A DNA stretch of 64,000 nt from positions 53,547,746 to 53,611,745 of the forward strand of contig JAPXFY010000026.1 in the NCBI GenBank assembly GCA_030674185.1, read 5' to 3'. Below, one piece after another: positions 1-10,808 of this stretch. The translations under genes and the position numbers were made by a program. The notes below the pieces were generated by a model. It worked only from the letters and a program-made list of their open reading frames with translations, was not told the DNA's origin and ran no database searches. The stretch's first letter is position 1, and every line of letters starts with the position of its first letter. Source of the DNA: Monoplex corrugatus. Its lineage: Eukaryota; Mollusca; Gastropoda; Littorinimorpha; Ranellidae.

Positions 1-381
1 CACAGAGGCGGGCATACACACACACACATACACACATACACACACACACACACACATACACACACACACACACACACATACACACATACACACACATACA
101 CACACACACACATACACACACATACACACACACATACACACACACAGAGGCGGGCACACACACACACACACACACATACACACACACACACATACACACA
201 CACACATACACACACACACATACACACACACACATACACACACACACATACACACACACACATACACACACACACATACACACACGCGCACACACATACA
301 CACACATACACACACATACACACACACATACACACATACACACACACATACACACATACACACACACACACACACATACAC

Positions 382-438
<57 letters not shown>
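1..438. repeat. (CA)n/(CATA)n microsatellite
   Basis: Almost pure CA dinucleotides interspersed with CATA. A short CAGAGGCGGGCA interruption appears at the left edge and again near 146, so part of the tract was duplicated. The tract continues beyond the window. No gene is seen. Confidence 0.95.
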
Positions 439-440
<2 letters not shown>

Positions 441-465
441 GTGGTTCTTCCAATGGAGCTGTGAA

Positions 466-649
466 TTAACCCTTTGACTTCCACATCCAGCATCCTGCAT
501 TGTCAACCATACTAACAAAGCAAAAACTCAATCGTTTGATTCCCTCACCCTATACACCAGCTTTCTGCAGGAAGCTGGTGGATAGGGTGAGGGAATCAAA
601 GGTTAAGTTTTTGCAGCTGGTGGATAGGGTCTGGGAGTCAAAGGGTTAA
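466..649. mobile_element. Foldback MITE, piggyBac-like (family M1)
   Basis: The element is bounded by TTAA at both ends and its termini read CCCTTTGACT and AGTCAAAGGG. Inside it is self-complementary: an inner hairpin around CTTTCTGCAGGAAGC is flanked by CACCCTATACACCAG and its complement. TTAA duplication with CCC...GGG ends is the hallmark of piggyBac-type elements, so I infer a non-autonomous piggyBac MITE. Related copies lie at 29091, 55561 and 56822. Confidence 0.75.
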
Positions 650-897
650 AGGTCGGACACCTTGATTTTAATCTCAGTCTGGAACATACAAATTGTTGAC
701 TGCCATCTCAATGGTGTCATTCTGGTGATGTCAGCTTAGTGTTTCATAAGTGTCCCCCCCCCCCCCATCCTGTCCATTTCAAGACCTCGCCAGCGCATAG
801 AAACTTGCGTAGACTCAAGGAGTTTGCCAGATAACAAATATGAAATTGTCCGAGTGCAATGAATTCCTCTTGAATAAATTCTAATTTTTTTTATTTT

Positions 898-1031
898 TTC
901 ACAATAATAACCAGTGTTTTATTTGTGTTTTACAATAATAACCAGTGTTTTATTTGTTTTTTTACAATAATAACCAGTGTTTTATTTGTTTTTTTACAAT
1001 AATAACCAGTGTTTTATTTGTTTTTTTACAG
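898..1031. repeat. Short tandem repeat, about 35-bp unit
   Basis: Four imperfect copies of a unit containing AATAACCAGTGTTTTATTTG followed by a T run. The array ends at the tail of the adjacent SINE. Confidence 0.85.
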
Positions 1032-1033
1032 AC

Positions 1034-1503
1034 AGGGAGGTTACCTTTGTGCTCATCTTTTTTTTTCGTCCCATTTTCTACCCCACCTTAATGGCCACAG
1101 AAGCTGGCACAGTCTTTTTACAATACGATGATGATGATGTCGATGAGGATGATAACCATGATGTTATGGAGTTCCATCTAGGATTGAGACTGCGTGACAG
1201 GGCTGTATTCTACGCTTACTGTCATAAGATATCCTGATGTCAACCACGCCCGAGAGATATAGACACCTGCGGTACTGGTCAGAAGATCTGAGCAACACCC
1301 TCAATAACGCATCCGTGAATTGAAATGGATGAGACTCGACTGTGTGGTTCCGGTCTTCCCAATGAGCCCATAGCATGCCCAACGCTGGGTACAAGCCGGT
1401 TAGAGCCGGAAAAAAAAACAACTGATTTTTGAAAGGATTGATGGGGATTCGAACCCACAACCTTCCAGTCGGCAGTCCGTTGCGTTAACCACTACACCAA
1501 TGT
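1034..1503 (-). mobile_element. tRNA-derived SINE (family S1)
   Basis: Read on the - strand, the copy starts with a tRNA-like head holding TGGTGTAGTGGTTAAC (box A) and GGTTCGAATCC (box B). A body of about 400 bp follows, with a CAT/GAT-rich stretch near the 3' end. Other copies are at 6339, 31738 and 34810. The first bases of the head are missing here. The open frame across it (977-1237) is incidental. Confidence 0.85.
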
Positions 1504-1933
1504 TACTTTACTAGTTGAAACAATTCTTCATTACTCCATATCCTCCAGCCCTCAAAGGGTCAAAGATTAGTGATTCTCTCAGCTCTTTTTAGGAGTCGCA
1601 AAAGCGTTAATATAAAACGAAAAAGCGACGGTCAGACGGACTGAAACCGTACCAAAATTCAGCATTATTTTGGGAAGACCAGGAACTTCTCATCAGATTT
1701 GAAATCTGTTTCACTGTTGTGACATTGTCTTCGATGGTCAGATTAACTTTCATCCGGAATGCCCTACCAGGCCACAGTACACTTGAGTAGTACAAAAGTT
1801 AATCCTTATGAAATGTTTGTGCCAAATAAAGGAGACTGCTCCAATAACTTGACCAGCTCGCTTTACATTTTCCAGTGACTCAAAACGAACATACTACATG
1901 CATATCCAAAACACGTGTGACTCCCACATTTAA
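1504..1933. other. Unannotated unique-looking DNA
   Basis: No coding, RNA or repeat signal is seen. Short open frames here lack splice sites or family resemblance. It lies upstream of the first recognised exon of the ShKT gene, so an unseen 5' exon is possible. Confidence 0.4.
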
Positions 1934-2054
1934 GCAAACAGGAACCAGAAAAAAAACACAGAAAAAAAAAGAATAAGAACGCGTATTTAATACAACAAGA
2001 CCAGACAGGCGCCTGTGTTGTCTGGTTGTATTTAATACGCGTTCTGATTCTTTG
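1934..2054. mobile_element. Foldback MITE (family M2), near-perfect palindrome
   Basis: The left end begins GCAAACAGGAACCAGAA. From 1969 to 2053 the sequence folds back on itself: AACGCGTATTTAATACAAC is answered by GTTGTATTTAATACGCG around a GGCGCC centre. Related copies lie at 28801-29335 and 34087-34460. The right arm breaks off after GATTCTTT, where a TG array begins. TTTTCTGGTTTTG at 2396 may be its displaced end. Confidence 0.7.
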
Positions 2055-2398
2055 GTGTGTGTGTGGTGTGTGTGTGTGTGGTGTGTGTGTGTGTGGTGTT
2101 GTGTGTGTGTGTGTGTCTGGTGTGTTGTGTGTGTGTGTGTGTTGTGTGTCTGTGTTGTGTGCTGTGTGTGTGTGTGTGTGTGTGTGTGTTGTGTGTGTCT
2201 GTGTGTGTGTTCTGTGTGTCTGTGTGTCTGTTGTGTGTGTGTCTGTGTCTGTGTCTGTGTGTGTCTGTGTGTGTGTGTGTGTCTGTGTGTGTCTGTGTGT
2301 GTGCTGTGTGTGTGTCTGTGTGTCTGTGTCTGTGTCTGTGTCTGTGTGTCTGTGTGTGTGTCTGTGTGTCTGTGTCTGTGTCTGTGTCTGTGTCTGTT
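2055..2398. repeat. (TG)n microsatellite with TGTC variants
   Basis: About 340 bp of TG dinucleotides, with TGTCTG hexamers towards the right. It interrupts the right arm of MITE M2 and lies just upstream of the splice acceptor at 2457-2459. Frames across it code only Cys/Val or Thr/His runs and are not genes. Confidence 0.95.
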
Positions 2399-2459
2399 TT
2401 CTGGTTTTGTACATGCATAATTATGTCAAGATACTAATTGCTTGATATTGGTTTTTCAG

Positions 2460-2534
2460 TACTGCAGGTTTGAAGTACACAAGAACGGGGACATACACAT
2501 GGGTTGTCCACCTCTGCATAATTCAGATTACGAG
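2460..2534 (+). CDS. Ly6-like/ShKT gene, exon a: first half of Ly6/uPAR-like module
   Basis: A 75-nt exon of 25 codons, phase 0 at both ends. It lies between the acceptor GGTTTTTCAG and the donor GAG|GTAAGA. The peptide has two cysteines (residues 2 and 16) spaced as in a Ly6/uPAR-type three-finger module. The exon at 4626, also phase 0, supplies the remaining cysteines. Ly6-type modules are small disulfide-rich secreted or GPI-anchored folds. The upstream exon with signal peptide and first cysteines is not recognised and may lie outside the window. The assignment rests on splice signals, phase match and cysteine pattern. Confidence 0.55.
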
Positions 2535-2699
2535 GTAAGACACAAAAGAATTTGTATTTGTAATCTGCATTTTTTTGTCCCAACCTGTTTACCAAGTTTA
2601 AAGGCGGCCTGCTCTCCCCTGCAAGGGTACGTTGATGCTGTGCAGACTCGCTCACTTTTTTGTATGCGTGTATTTCTGTCCTAGAGTAGACTTTTTACA

Positions 2700-3335
2700 G
2701 AATTTTGCCGAGAACAACCTTTTTATTGACGTGGGATCATTAACGTGCTGTCTCAGTTTCAGTTGGTAGTTTCAATTTCTCAAGATGACGACTCCACGCT
2801 CGGAATGAATTCATGCACTAACGTCACAGGTGCCATGTGATGGGGAAGATCCAGAATGATCACGGCACAAGCCTTAAGCCTGCACATAAACCCACGAGCT
2901 GGCCAGGTCCTGAGGTCCTACCTCGATAGTTCCATGACTGAGGTCGTAGGGGAGTGAGATGGTAGAGACCTCAACTTTTCCCGGGGCCAGCACCATGAGG
3001 GCGGGGCCCCTCACACTCTCTCCCTCGCTTCAAAATTCATATTCATATTCACATTGTTTTACCACGACTTTAAAGGCAAGAAGGCTAATTCATCTTCAAG
3101 GGGTGGGGCCTGGGAAATCAACCTATCTTTCCAATGTTTTATCCAAGGCAGCCGGGCAATGCCCTGCGCTTCACGATTTTCAACTGCTGCGGGATCTTTA
3201 GCGTGCGCAGCCAGAGGGCACACGGGTCCGACTCGTTTTTCGTCCCCTTCCGAAGGATTAGACGTTCAGTTCGATTTCCCGGTCAAATTGAAGAGAAAAG
3301 TGGAGCGAACCCTGGAACCTCGAGTTTAGTTATGG
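2700..3335. repeat. Dispersed repeat remnant, class unknown
   Basis: A GC-richer block with phrases such as GCGGGATCTTTAGCGTGCG and CCGAAGGATTAGACG. These resemble a degenerate repeat I associate with mollusc genomes. Only this copy is in the window. It lies in the intron between exons a and b. Short open frames (2959-3385) show no domain or splice context. Confidence 0.35.
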
Positions 3336-3443
3336 CAGGCGAGCGTCTGAACTATTCTGCTACTCTTCTCCTTTGGTTGATTTAACCAGGAATCACTACA
3401 CTGCACATGTACTGACATCCCGTTACATAACAAACTGTTAAGA

Positions 3444-3860
3444 GTGAGAGAGACAATGAGAATGGGTGGGAGAGAGAGAGGGTTGGAGGGGAGAGAGAGA
3501 CAGAGAGAGAGGGGGAGGGGAGAGAGAGACAGAGAGAGGGGGGGAGGGGAGAGAGAGACAGAGAGAGAGGGGGAGAGGAGAGAGAGACAGAGAGAGAGGG
3601 TTGGAGGGGAGAGAGAGACAGAGAGAGAGGGGGAGGGGAGAGAGAGACAGAGAGAGAGGGGGAGGGGAGAGAGAGAGACAGAGAGAGGGAAAGAGGGAGA
3701 TAGAAGGAAGGGAGAGAGAGAAGGAGACAGAGAGAGGGGGACAAGAAGGAGAAGTAAGGAAGCAGAGAGAGAGACAGACAGACACACAAACAGAGAGAGA
3801 CAGACAGACAGACAGACACAGAGTGCCAAGAACAAGAACAAGAACAAGAACAAGAAACAT
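3444..3860. repeat. (GA)n/(GAGGGG)n and (AAGAAC)n purine tract
   Basis: Purine-rich minisatellite of GAGAGACAGAGAGAG units with a roughly 60-bp higher-order period, then GACA repeats and AAGAAC hexamers. It is intronic. The long Arg/Glu/Gly frame reading through it is a by-product of the repeat. Confidence 0.9.
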
Positions 3861-3949
3861 TTTTTCTTCGAAGGTAGTGACACAAGAAAAATAATTATTT
3901 TTTTCTCCACATTCAGCTTTGCCTATGAAGAGGTCTTCAGTAGCGCGAA

Positions 3950-3982
3950 TAACGGTGGTGGTGGTGATGATGGTGATGATGG

Positions 3983-4041
<59 letters not shown>

Positions 4042-4077
4042 ATGATGATGATGATGATGAGGAGGAGGAGGAGGAGG

Positions 4078-4114
<37 letters not shown>

Positions 4115-4220
4115 CGACGACGACGACGACAACGACGACGACAACGACGACGACGACAACGACGACGACAATGATGATGACGACGACGACGACGACGATG
4201 GCAACAACGACGATGACGAC

Positions 4221-4253
<33 letters not shown>

Positions 4254-4452
4254 GGTGGTGATTGTGGTGGTGGTGGTGGTGACGATGGTGACGATGATGA
4301 CAGTGACGATGATGATGATGAAGATTATGACACGATGAGACGACGATATGACGACGACGACGACGTGTGATGGACGACGACGATGATGGTGACGACAACA
4401 ACGATGGTGATGATGACGACGCCGACGATGATGATGACGATAATGATGATGG
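3950..4452. repeat. (GAT)n/(GAC)n/(GGT)n trinucleotide tract
   Basis: About 500 bp of GAT, GAC, GAG and GGT triplets, intronic. Poly-Asp, poly-Met and poly-His frames on both strands come from the triplet structure and are not genes. Confidence 0.95.
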
Positions 4453-4625
4453 GTCTAACAGACACTACACCAGGTGATACCATCCTGCTGTCTTCGGATG
4501 ACATGTCCATTCCATCGGTGCATTGTCCAGTCGTGTCCATGTTCTGTGGTTCCCTCATTTTGATCACCCGGAACATTTTGCCAACCAGTCTTACTTACTG
4601 TACTTTTTTTTCTATCTGTTCATAG

Positions 4626-4971
4626 AGATGCGTAGAAGATCAGATAAGACATAACCCACCAGAATGCAACGATCCCTCTGCCTTAGTGTCGGGTAGCTAC
4701 GACTGCCATTTCTGCTGCAACAAATCCGACTGCGTGCTGACCGTATTTGGAATCCCCACCACTACCATCACCACCATCACCACCACTGCCATGCATGTGA
4801 CCACCAATCCAGCCACAAGACCGCCAACAACAACACCAACAACCGCAACACCACCAACAACAACAACACCAACCACCACAACACCACCACCAACTACAGC
4901 AGCTTTGCCAACAACGACGTTAACTGCAGTAGCATCTACATCAGCAGCAACCACTACAGCGATTGCAAATG
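4626..4971 (+). CDS. Ly6-like/ShKT gene, exon b: rest of Ly6-like module and Thr-rich linker
   Basis: The exon runs from the acceptor CTGTTCATAG (phase 0) to the donor AAATG|GTAAGA (phase 1): 115 codons plus one base. The first third completes the Ly6/uPAR-like module with the cluster DCHFCCNKSDC, typical of the C-terminal CC...C of that fold. The rest, from about residue 38, is a low-complexity Thr/Pro/Ala stretch expected to be O-glycosylated and extended. Thr codons are almost all ACA/ACC, so the linker looks like a domesticated (ACN)n/(CAA)n tract, and the intron beyond continues in the same kind of repeat. The product is probably an extracellular mucin-like protein. An internal GTG at 4686 is not a start. 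Confidence 0.65.
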
Positions 4972-4989
4972 GTAAGAAATTATCAAAAG

Positions 4990-5530
4990 ACGAAGAAAAA
5001 GAACAGTATCAGCTACAACTTCCATCATCCTCAACAAGATCAAGAACAACACAGCACAAACGACGACATTGTCATCGTAATCAACAGTAACAACAACATT
5101 AATAACAACGACGACGACGACGACATCAACAACAGCAACGACAATAACAATCAACAATAATGACAACAACAACAACAAAAATTACGTCTTCATTCATTAT
5201 AACAAAACACAACCACGACACAAAAGAAGAACAACACAACACAAAAACAACACAAGACAAAACGGTTTGAAATTGTTCAAGAAGATATCCCACTTGAATT
5301 AATTCCATATGCGCTCAACCAAATCTGCAGCAATTGCCTTGCAGGCTCTCTCAGCCTGCGCAAAACCATATGCGCTGAAATGTCTTGGAATAGAGGAGTG
5401 GGAGAGGGACCTCAAAAACACCAAGCTGACATCACCAGAATGAAGAACATTAAGATAGCTGCGATCAAAACAACAGAACTACAACGAAAAACAACAACAA
5501 CAACAACAGCCAATAACGATGAAAACAAGA
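4990..5530. repeat. Degenerate (CAA)n/(GAC)n tract in intron
   Basis: A- and C-rich trinucleotide sequence (ACAACAACA, GACGACGAC) follows directly on the Thr-rich exon and becomes less regular towards 5530. It supports the idea that the linker codons arose from a microsatellite. Confidence 0.7.
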
Positions 5531-6338
5531 CAGTCTTTTGTTCTTATACATGTTTAGAAGATGATGTCTTAATGGTAATGTAACGTGTCTAGTCTGTTGA
5601 CCAGTGAATGCGTACTTGTCACTTCTTGCTTTAAGCCCGCGGCCCGCACTGCTGGTTAGTATTGCTGCTTGCTGCTTGCTGCTCTGCGAAAAGGAGAGCA
5701 GAGTGCATCAATCTGTCTCTGTGAGTACATAGCCTCCCCATCAGCAAGCCCCACGTAGTGCCTCCTCGTGACGACACACGGTAACTGAGCACCTCACGGA
5801 CTCAGGCTAAACTCGAGAGACTCGGAGGAGATCTGGCCCCCATATGGCACACACCGGAGTGGGGACATGCCCTGGTGCCTACGAACCAGATCCCCGGCTA
5901 TGGGTAATGGCACCACTACTTTGTGGGTGTCGAGGGAGAGACCAAGGCTAAGGGAATAAACCCTAACAGAAAATCACCCCTCTTTCCCTCCCCAAATGCT
6001 GGCGGGGACTCTGCACAAACGTCGATGGAAGGCAGCGGAAAACCATCATCGTTATCGTCCCAAGCAAAGCATGGCCAGACACGACGTAAATAGGGGCTCC
6101 ATTTGAGCACCTTAGTCTGGTAGGGAATGTCGTCCTGCGCAAGTGACACTAGATAGTTATCAAGTTACTGCGATCAGATTTTAAAATAATATATATAAAG
6201 ATTGCAACTTGGAATGCACTAAAAACGAAACTTAGAAATTGTCAAGATAGAAATGGAAAGACTAGACATCAGTATTTTAGGATTAAGGGAGTGAGATGGA
6301 ATGATAACATCTGGCAAGCGTATAATTATATATTCTGG

Positions 6339-6840
6339 ATCAGTCGCCGTGGTGTAGTGGTTAACGCAACGGACTACCGACTGAAAGGTTGTGGGTTCGA
6401 GTCCCTATCAGTACCTTCAAAAATCATTGTGGGATTTTTCGGCTCTAACCGGCTCCTACCCAGAGTTGGGCGTGCTATGGGCTCATTGGGAAGACTGGAA
6501 CCACACAGTCCAGTCTCATCCACTTCGCGGATGCGTCATTGAGGATGTTGCTCAAATTTTCTGACCAACACCGCAGGTGTCTGTATCTCTCGGGCCTGGT
6601 TGATGCCAGGATATATTGTGATAGTAAGCGTAGAGTACAACCCCATCACACAGTCTCAATCCTAGATGGAACTCCATAGCATCATGATTATCATCCACAT
6701 CGACATCATCATCATCGCTTAATAAAAACTGTTTCAGCTTCTGCGGCCATTAAAGTGGCGTAGAAAATGAGACGAAAAAAAGAAAAAAAGGGGTGAGCAC
6801 TAAAGTAACCTCCCTGAGTGCGAGGATCCTAAAAAAAATA
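6339..6840 (+). mobile_element. tRNA-derived SINE (family S1), nested in RTE
   Basis: It begins ATCAGTCGCCGTGG and has box A TGGTGTAGTGGTTAAC and box B GGTTCGAGTCC. The body ends in a CAT-rich stretch and an A-rich tail. Target duplication: ATTCTGG before (6332-6338) and CATTCTGG after (6841-6848). The host RTE resumes in register on the other side, so this is a clean insertion. Confidence 0.9.
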
Positions 6841-7202
6841 CATTCTGGTGGGGATACACATGAAAGAGGGGTAGGCGTCAAAATGGCCAGTGACAAGTCA
6901 AAGTCTATCAAAGGATACTGGGCTATGTCAGACCGAATAGTTAGATCGGAGGACAAGCCATGTGATATCAGTATCATCCAAGTATATAATAATAATAATA
7001 ATAATAATGAAGCATTTGTATAGCGCACTCCTCCAACAAGATGCCAGAGCTCTGTGCACTTAACAGACGTTATCATAAGCAGCAATCCATGATAGACAAG
7101 CAACAGTGATGTACAAATCAAGTCAAAATTAAAAATAGTGATAGATAACACATTGGTAACTTGTTAAAAAACCTAAGCAACATTAAGTTAAGGATAAAGG
7201 AT

Positions 7203-7213
7203 CACACACACAC

Positions 7214-7293
<80 letters not shown>

Positions 7294-7298
7294 GCGCG
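7203..7298. repeat. (CA)n(CG)n microsatellite inside LINE 3' UTR
   Basis: CA dinucleotides run into a short CG block. The tract lies between the reading frame's stop and the 3' tail of the LINE. The related LINE at 44452 has a TG array in the same relative place. Confidence 0.9.
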
Positions 7299-7505
7299 CG
7301 GCGCATAGACACAGACACACATACACACGCACTGATTCAATCACTCACTCACTCACATACACACATACAAACCTGAACACAGATATACATACACAAGAGA
7401 TTAATTATACAATCATTACTAAATAACATGTCACTTAATAAACAACACGAAGCAGCACACGAGACAGCCAAATAAGCTAGACATTAAAGGGTAGGCCAGA
7501 AGAAT

Positions 7506-10500
7506 TTAAAGGTTATAGTATTTCTTGAAAAGGTGAGTTTTCAGAGCTTTTTTGAAAGACGGAGTTGATGAGATTTCTCTAATTTCACGTGGAAGGGAAT
7601 TCCATGTTTTGGGGGCTGCAAAGGAGAAAGAACGTTGTCCAAAAGTAGCAGTTCTGACATGAGGAACGTTAAGTATTTTTTAATCAGAAGAGGAACGAAG
7701 TTGACGTGATGGTGTGTATACAGAGAGAAGGTTTGAGAGGTAGAGAGGTGCAGTTCCAGAGAAAAAGGAATGGCAGAGAGTTGAAAGTTTGTAATCAATC
7801 CTTGCTTGGATAGGAAGCCAATGCAGATTTTTGAGGAGAGGTTGTACATGATCATATTTGGATGCCTTCAGTACCATTCTTGCAGCAGAATTCTGAACTT
7901 TCTGAAGCTTATCAAGATAATGTTTGGAGCAGCCTGATAGAATTGAATTACAGTAATCTAATTTTGACAAGACAAGGGCAGATACCAGAGTTTTTTTGGT
8001 ATTAGCTGAGGTGAGATGACGAATTGAACTAATGCGACGTAGTTCAAGATAGGCTGAACGGCACACATGTTTAATGTGTAAGTCGACACTCATGTTCTCT
8101 GTCATTTGAAAGCCAAGATTACGAGCAGATGGAGAAAAGGTGACATCATTGCCACAAACTGATATGGACTTAGGCTGCTGATGAGAAGGATGTTTTGATG
8201 ATGAATGAAGAAATAATGCTTCAGTTTTGTCATCATTGAGTTTGAGTTTATTTTGAAGCATCCAGGATTTGATGTCAAGAATACATTTTTCTAAGGAAGA
8301 TACTGATGGTGACATGTTGGTTGGAGGAGCAGAGACATACAGCTGAGTGTCGTCGGCAAATGATTGGGAATTGATTGAGTGAGACTTAATCAGGTCTGCA
8401 AGAGGTTTTGTATAGAGGATGAAAAGAACAGGTCCAAGCACAGATCCTTGTGGAACACCACAAGTTAAATCTTTGTATCCAGAACAGCAGTCTTTGATGG
8501 AAACAGATTGTGTTCGGTGAGACAGATAGGATGTGAACCATTTTAGCACTGTACCAGAGATGCCAAAAGCAAACTGGAGTCTCTTTAGGAGGACATGATG
8601 GTCAATGGTATCAAAAGCAGCTGAGAGATCTAGCAGTGTCAAGACAGAAACGTTTCGAGAGTCAAGGCTAAGAAGTATATCATTTGTCACTTTAAGAAGA
8701 GCAGTTTCAGTGCTGTGATGGGGTCGATATGCCGACTGAGATGGACTGATGAGTTTATGTTCATTTAGATAAGCGAGAAGCTGTTTAAGTACGATCTTTT
8801 CCATGACTTTTGACAAGAATGAGAGATTTGAAACTGGGCGATAATTTTTTAGCGTGTTGGGGTCAAGTGTGGCTTTCTTTAGAAGGGGTTTGACAACAGA
8901 TCTTTTGAAGGCTGATGGAAAAGACCCAGAGATCAAGGAAGTGTTGATAATGCTAGTTAGAGTTGGAAGTAAATCATCCAAAAACTCGCAAAATAATGGT
9001 GTGGGGAGAGGGTCAAGTGCACAAGAAGTGGGTTTTGATTTCAAAATGATGTTCTTCAATTCTGACTCATTTATTGGTTCAAATGCTGTGAATCTGGAGG
9101 TAGTGATCTGGTCAGGGTAATCATATGGTGTTGCTACAGATGAGGCTTGATCCAGATCATCACGAATAGTTTTTATTTTTAGAACAAAAAAGTCATTGAA
9201 AATATGTGGGAGTTTGGTAGGAGGCAGGGTTGTTGGTAATGGAGAGCCTCCATCACGGCCCAGTAGTTTGTTACAAACTGAGAAAAGATGCCTAGATGAC
9301 TTTGCGTTGGCAATCTCGTTGTGATAGAAGTCTGATTTGGCTTTTAACACTATGTTAGTGACTTGTCTTTTTGCTGAGTTGAAAATGGATTTTGTTATTG
9401 TGATTGGATTTTTTAGCCATGCTCTCTCAGCTTTGCGTTTGTGTGTTTTTGCCGCTTGCAGTTCAGTGCTGACAAGTGGATACCAAGGCTCTAGTTTGTC
9501 ACGGCGCACTGTGTGATCACGGAGAGGCGCGTGTTTATCTAGTAGACTTAACAGTGTGTTGTTGAGTGAATCAATAGTTGGACATGAATGTGGAGAAATA
9601 GACATGTGTAGATCTGCTTGAAAGGCAGATCTGTCAATCTTACGTATATTACGGGACCGTCTGCGTACTGCTGGGTTGGATGGGACGGGGAGACATAGAC
9701 TACTAACTACACAGAAATGGTCAGACGCCAAGGATTGCGTAACACTGGTTGAGTCTATTATGTTGTCAGTAGGTCGATAAATGACCCAGTCAAGAATGTG
9801 ACCACGTTCGTGTGTGGGCTCATGGACTGATTGAGAGAGATTAAACATGTCCAACATGCTTTTTAGTCTAGTAGTACAATTATCAGATGAATCAAAATGT
9901 ACATTAATATCACCCAGAATTACAATAGCACCAGTGAGATTGTTACAAAAATCTAACAACTATGGAAAGTCATTTAAGAACATTGCATCAGTAAGTTTGT
10001 TTTTCCGACTGGGTGGAGGTCTGTATACACACACAAAATGTATACAACAGGATGGTAGATTCAGGGTGAAACGTGCTGCTTCAAAAGATGAGTGGTGGAA
10101 GGGTAGAGTTGCCGTGGTAGTTGAATAATGTGAGAGAGAGTTCTTATAGACAAAAGCCAGCCCCCCTGCTCGAGATGGCCGTGGAAATGAATCGAGTGTG
10201 TAGTCCACAGGCGTGAGATCACAGCATTTAGCCTCGTCGCCATGTTGCTTTAGCCAGGTTTCTGTGATGAAAAGAATGTCGATATTGTTGTCTGTGATGA
10301 ATGTTGAGATCTCCGCTCTTTTACTGGGAGTCCCAACAGACCTAGCATTAAACAAAGCGATGTGCAGGTTGTTCACAATTGTTGGGTTCGGAGGTGAAAC
10401 CAATGGAATTGAAATTAGACTCTTGATGTTAGGTTTAGTCCGGTGCTGGGGGTGATGGCTGTTCTTGTCGAGGTGGAATGGTGACGTCAGGACCGGAATT

Positions 10501-10808
10501 TTTTTTTGTTTCCTACGTCCTCCTCTATGTGTGCGCCTTTTAGGGAGGTTGACCCCAATGCCACAGTTGCGGAGAGCATCTATGACAGAGGAGTCAAGTG
10601 TTGAAGGTGAAATATTCAACAGTTCGCGGCGCGAATAACACAACAGCGGTCGGGCGCCTGTGGTTGTCGGTGGTACGTCACTGGGTAATGGCGGTCGGCG
10701 AGCGGTGTTTTGAATCGCAGGCAAATGGAAGATAAGAACATACCACAACAGGCATAGATGATGGCATAAGATGAACGAAAATAGGGTCCAGTTGGTGTTG
10801 GGTGTCAT
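7506..10808 (-). pseudogene. LINE ORF2-like polyprotein: endonuclease plus reverse transcriptase, two stops
   Basis: Open in one frame for about 1,100 codons. I take the ATG at 10808 as start because sequence upstream of 10915 belongs to the interrupted RTE. A basic N-terminal region is followed by an APE-type endonuclease from about residue 148 (FNARS, ITETWL, GDINVHF, SDHF). The reverse transcriptase follows, with LDLSAAFDTIDH, GVPQGSVLGP and the catalytic FADD at 8340-8360. The C-terminal part is typical of CR1/L2-group elements (LSKLDYCNS, LHWLP). A TAG at 9960-9962 and a TAA at 7680-7682 interrupt it. After the second stop the frame continues with the family's usual C-terminus to TAA at 7506-7508. 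Without those two stops it would be full length for the family. Confidence 0.85.

Noticed and set aside
2026..2445. Overlapping Cys/Val and Thr/His reading frames on both strands
   Set aside because: They come from the TG/CA microsatellite, which is open in several frames. No domain or splice support.
3444..4401. 308-codon Arg/Glu then poly-Asp frame, and poly-His/poly-Met frames
   Set aside because: Pure products of GA and GAT/GAC repeats inside an intron.
6340..6410. Functional tRNA gene at the S1 heads
   Set aside because: Each head is joined to the same roughly 400-bp body with target duplications, so they are SINE heads.
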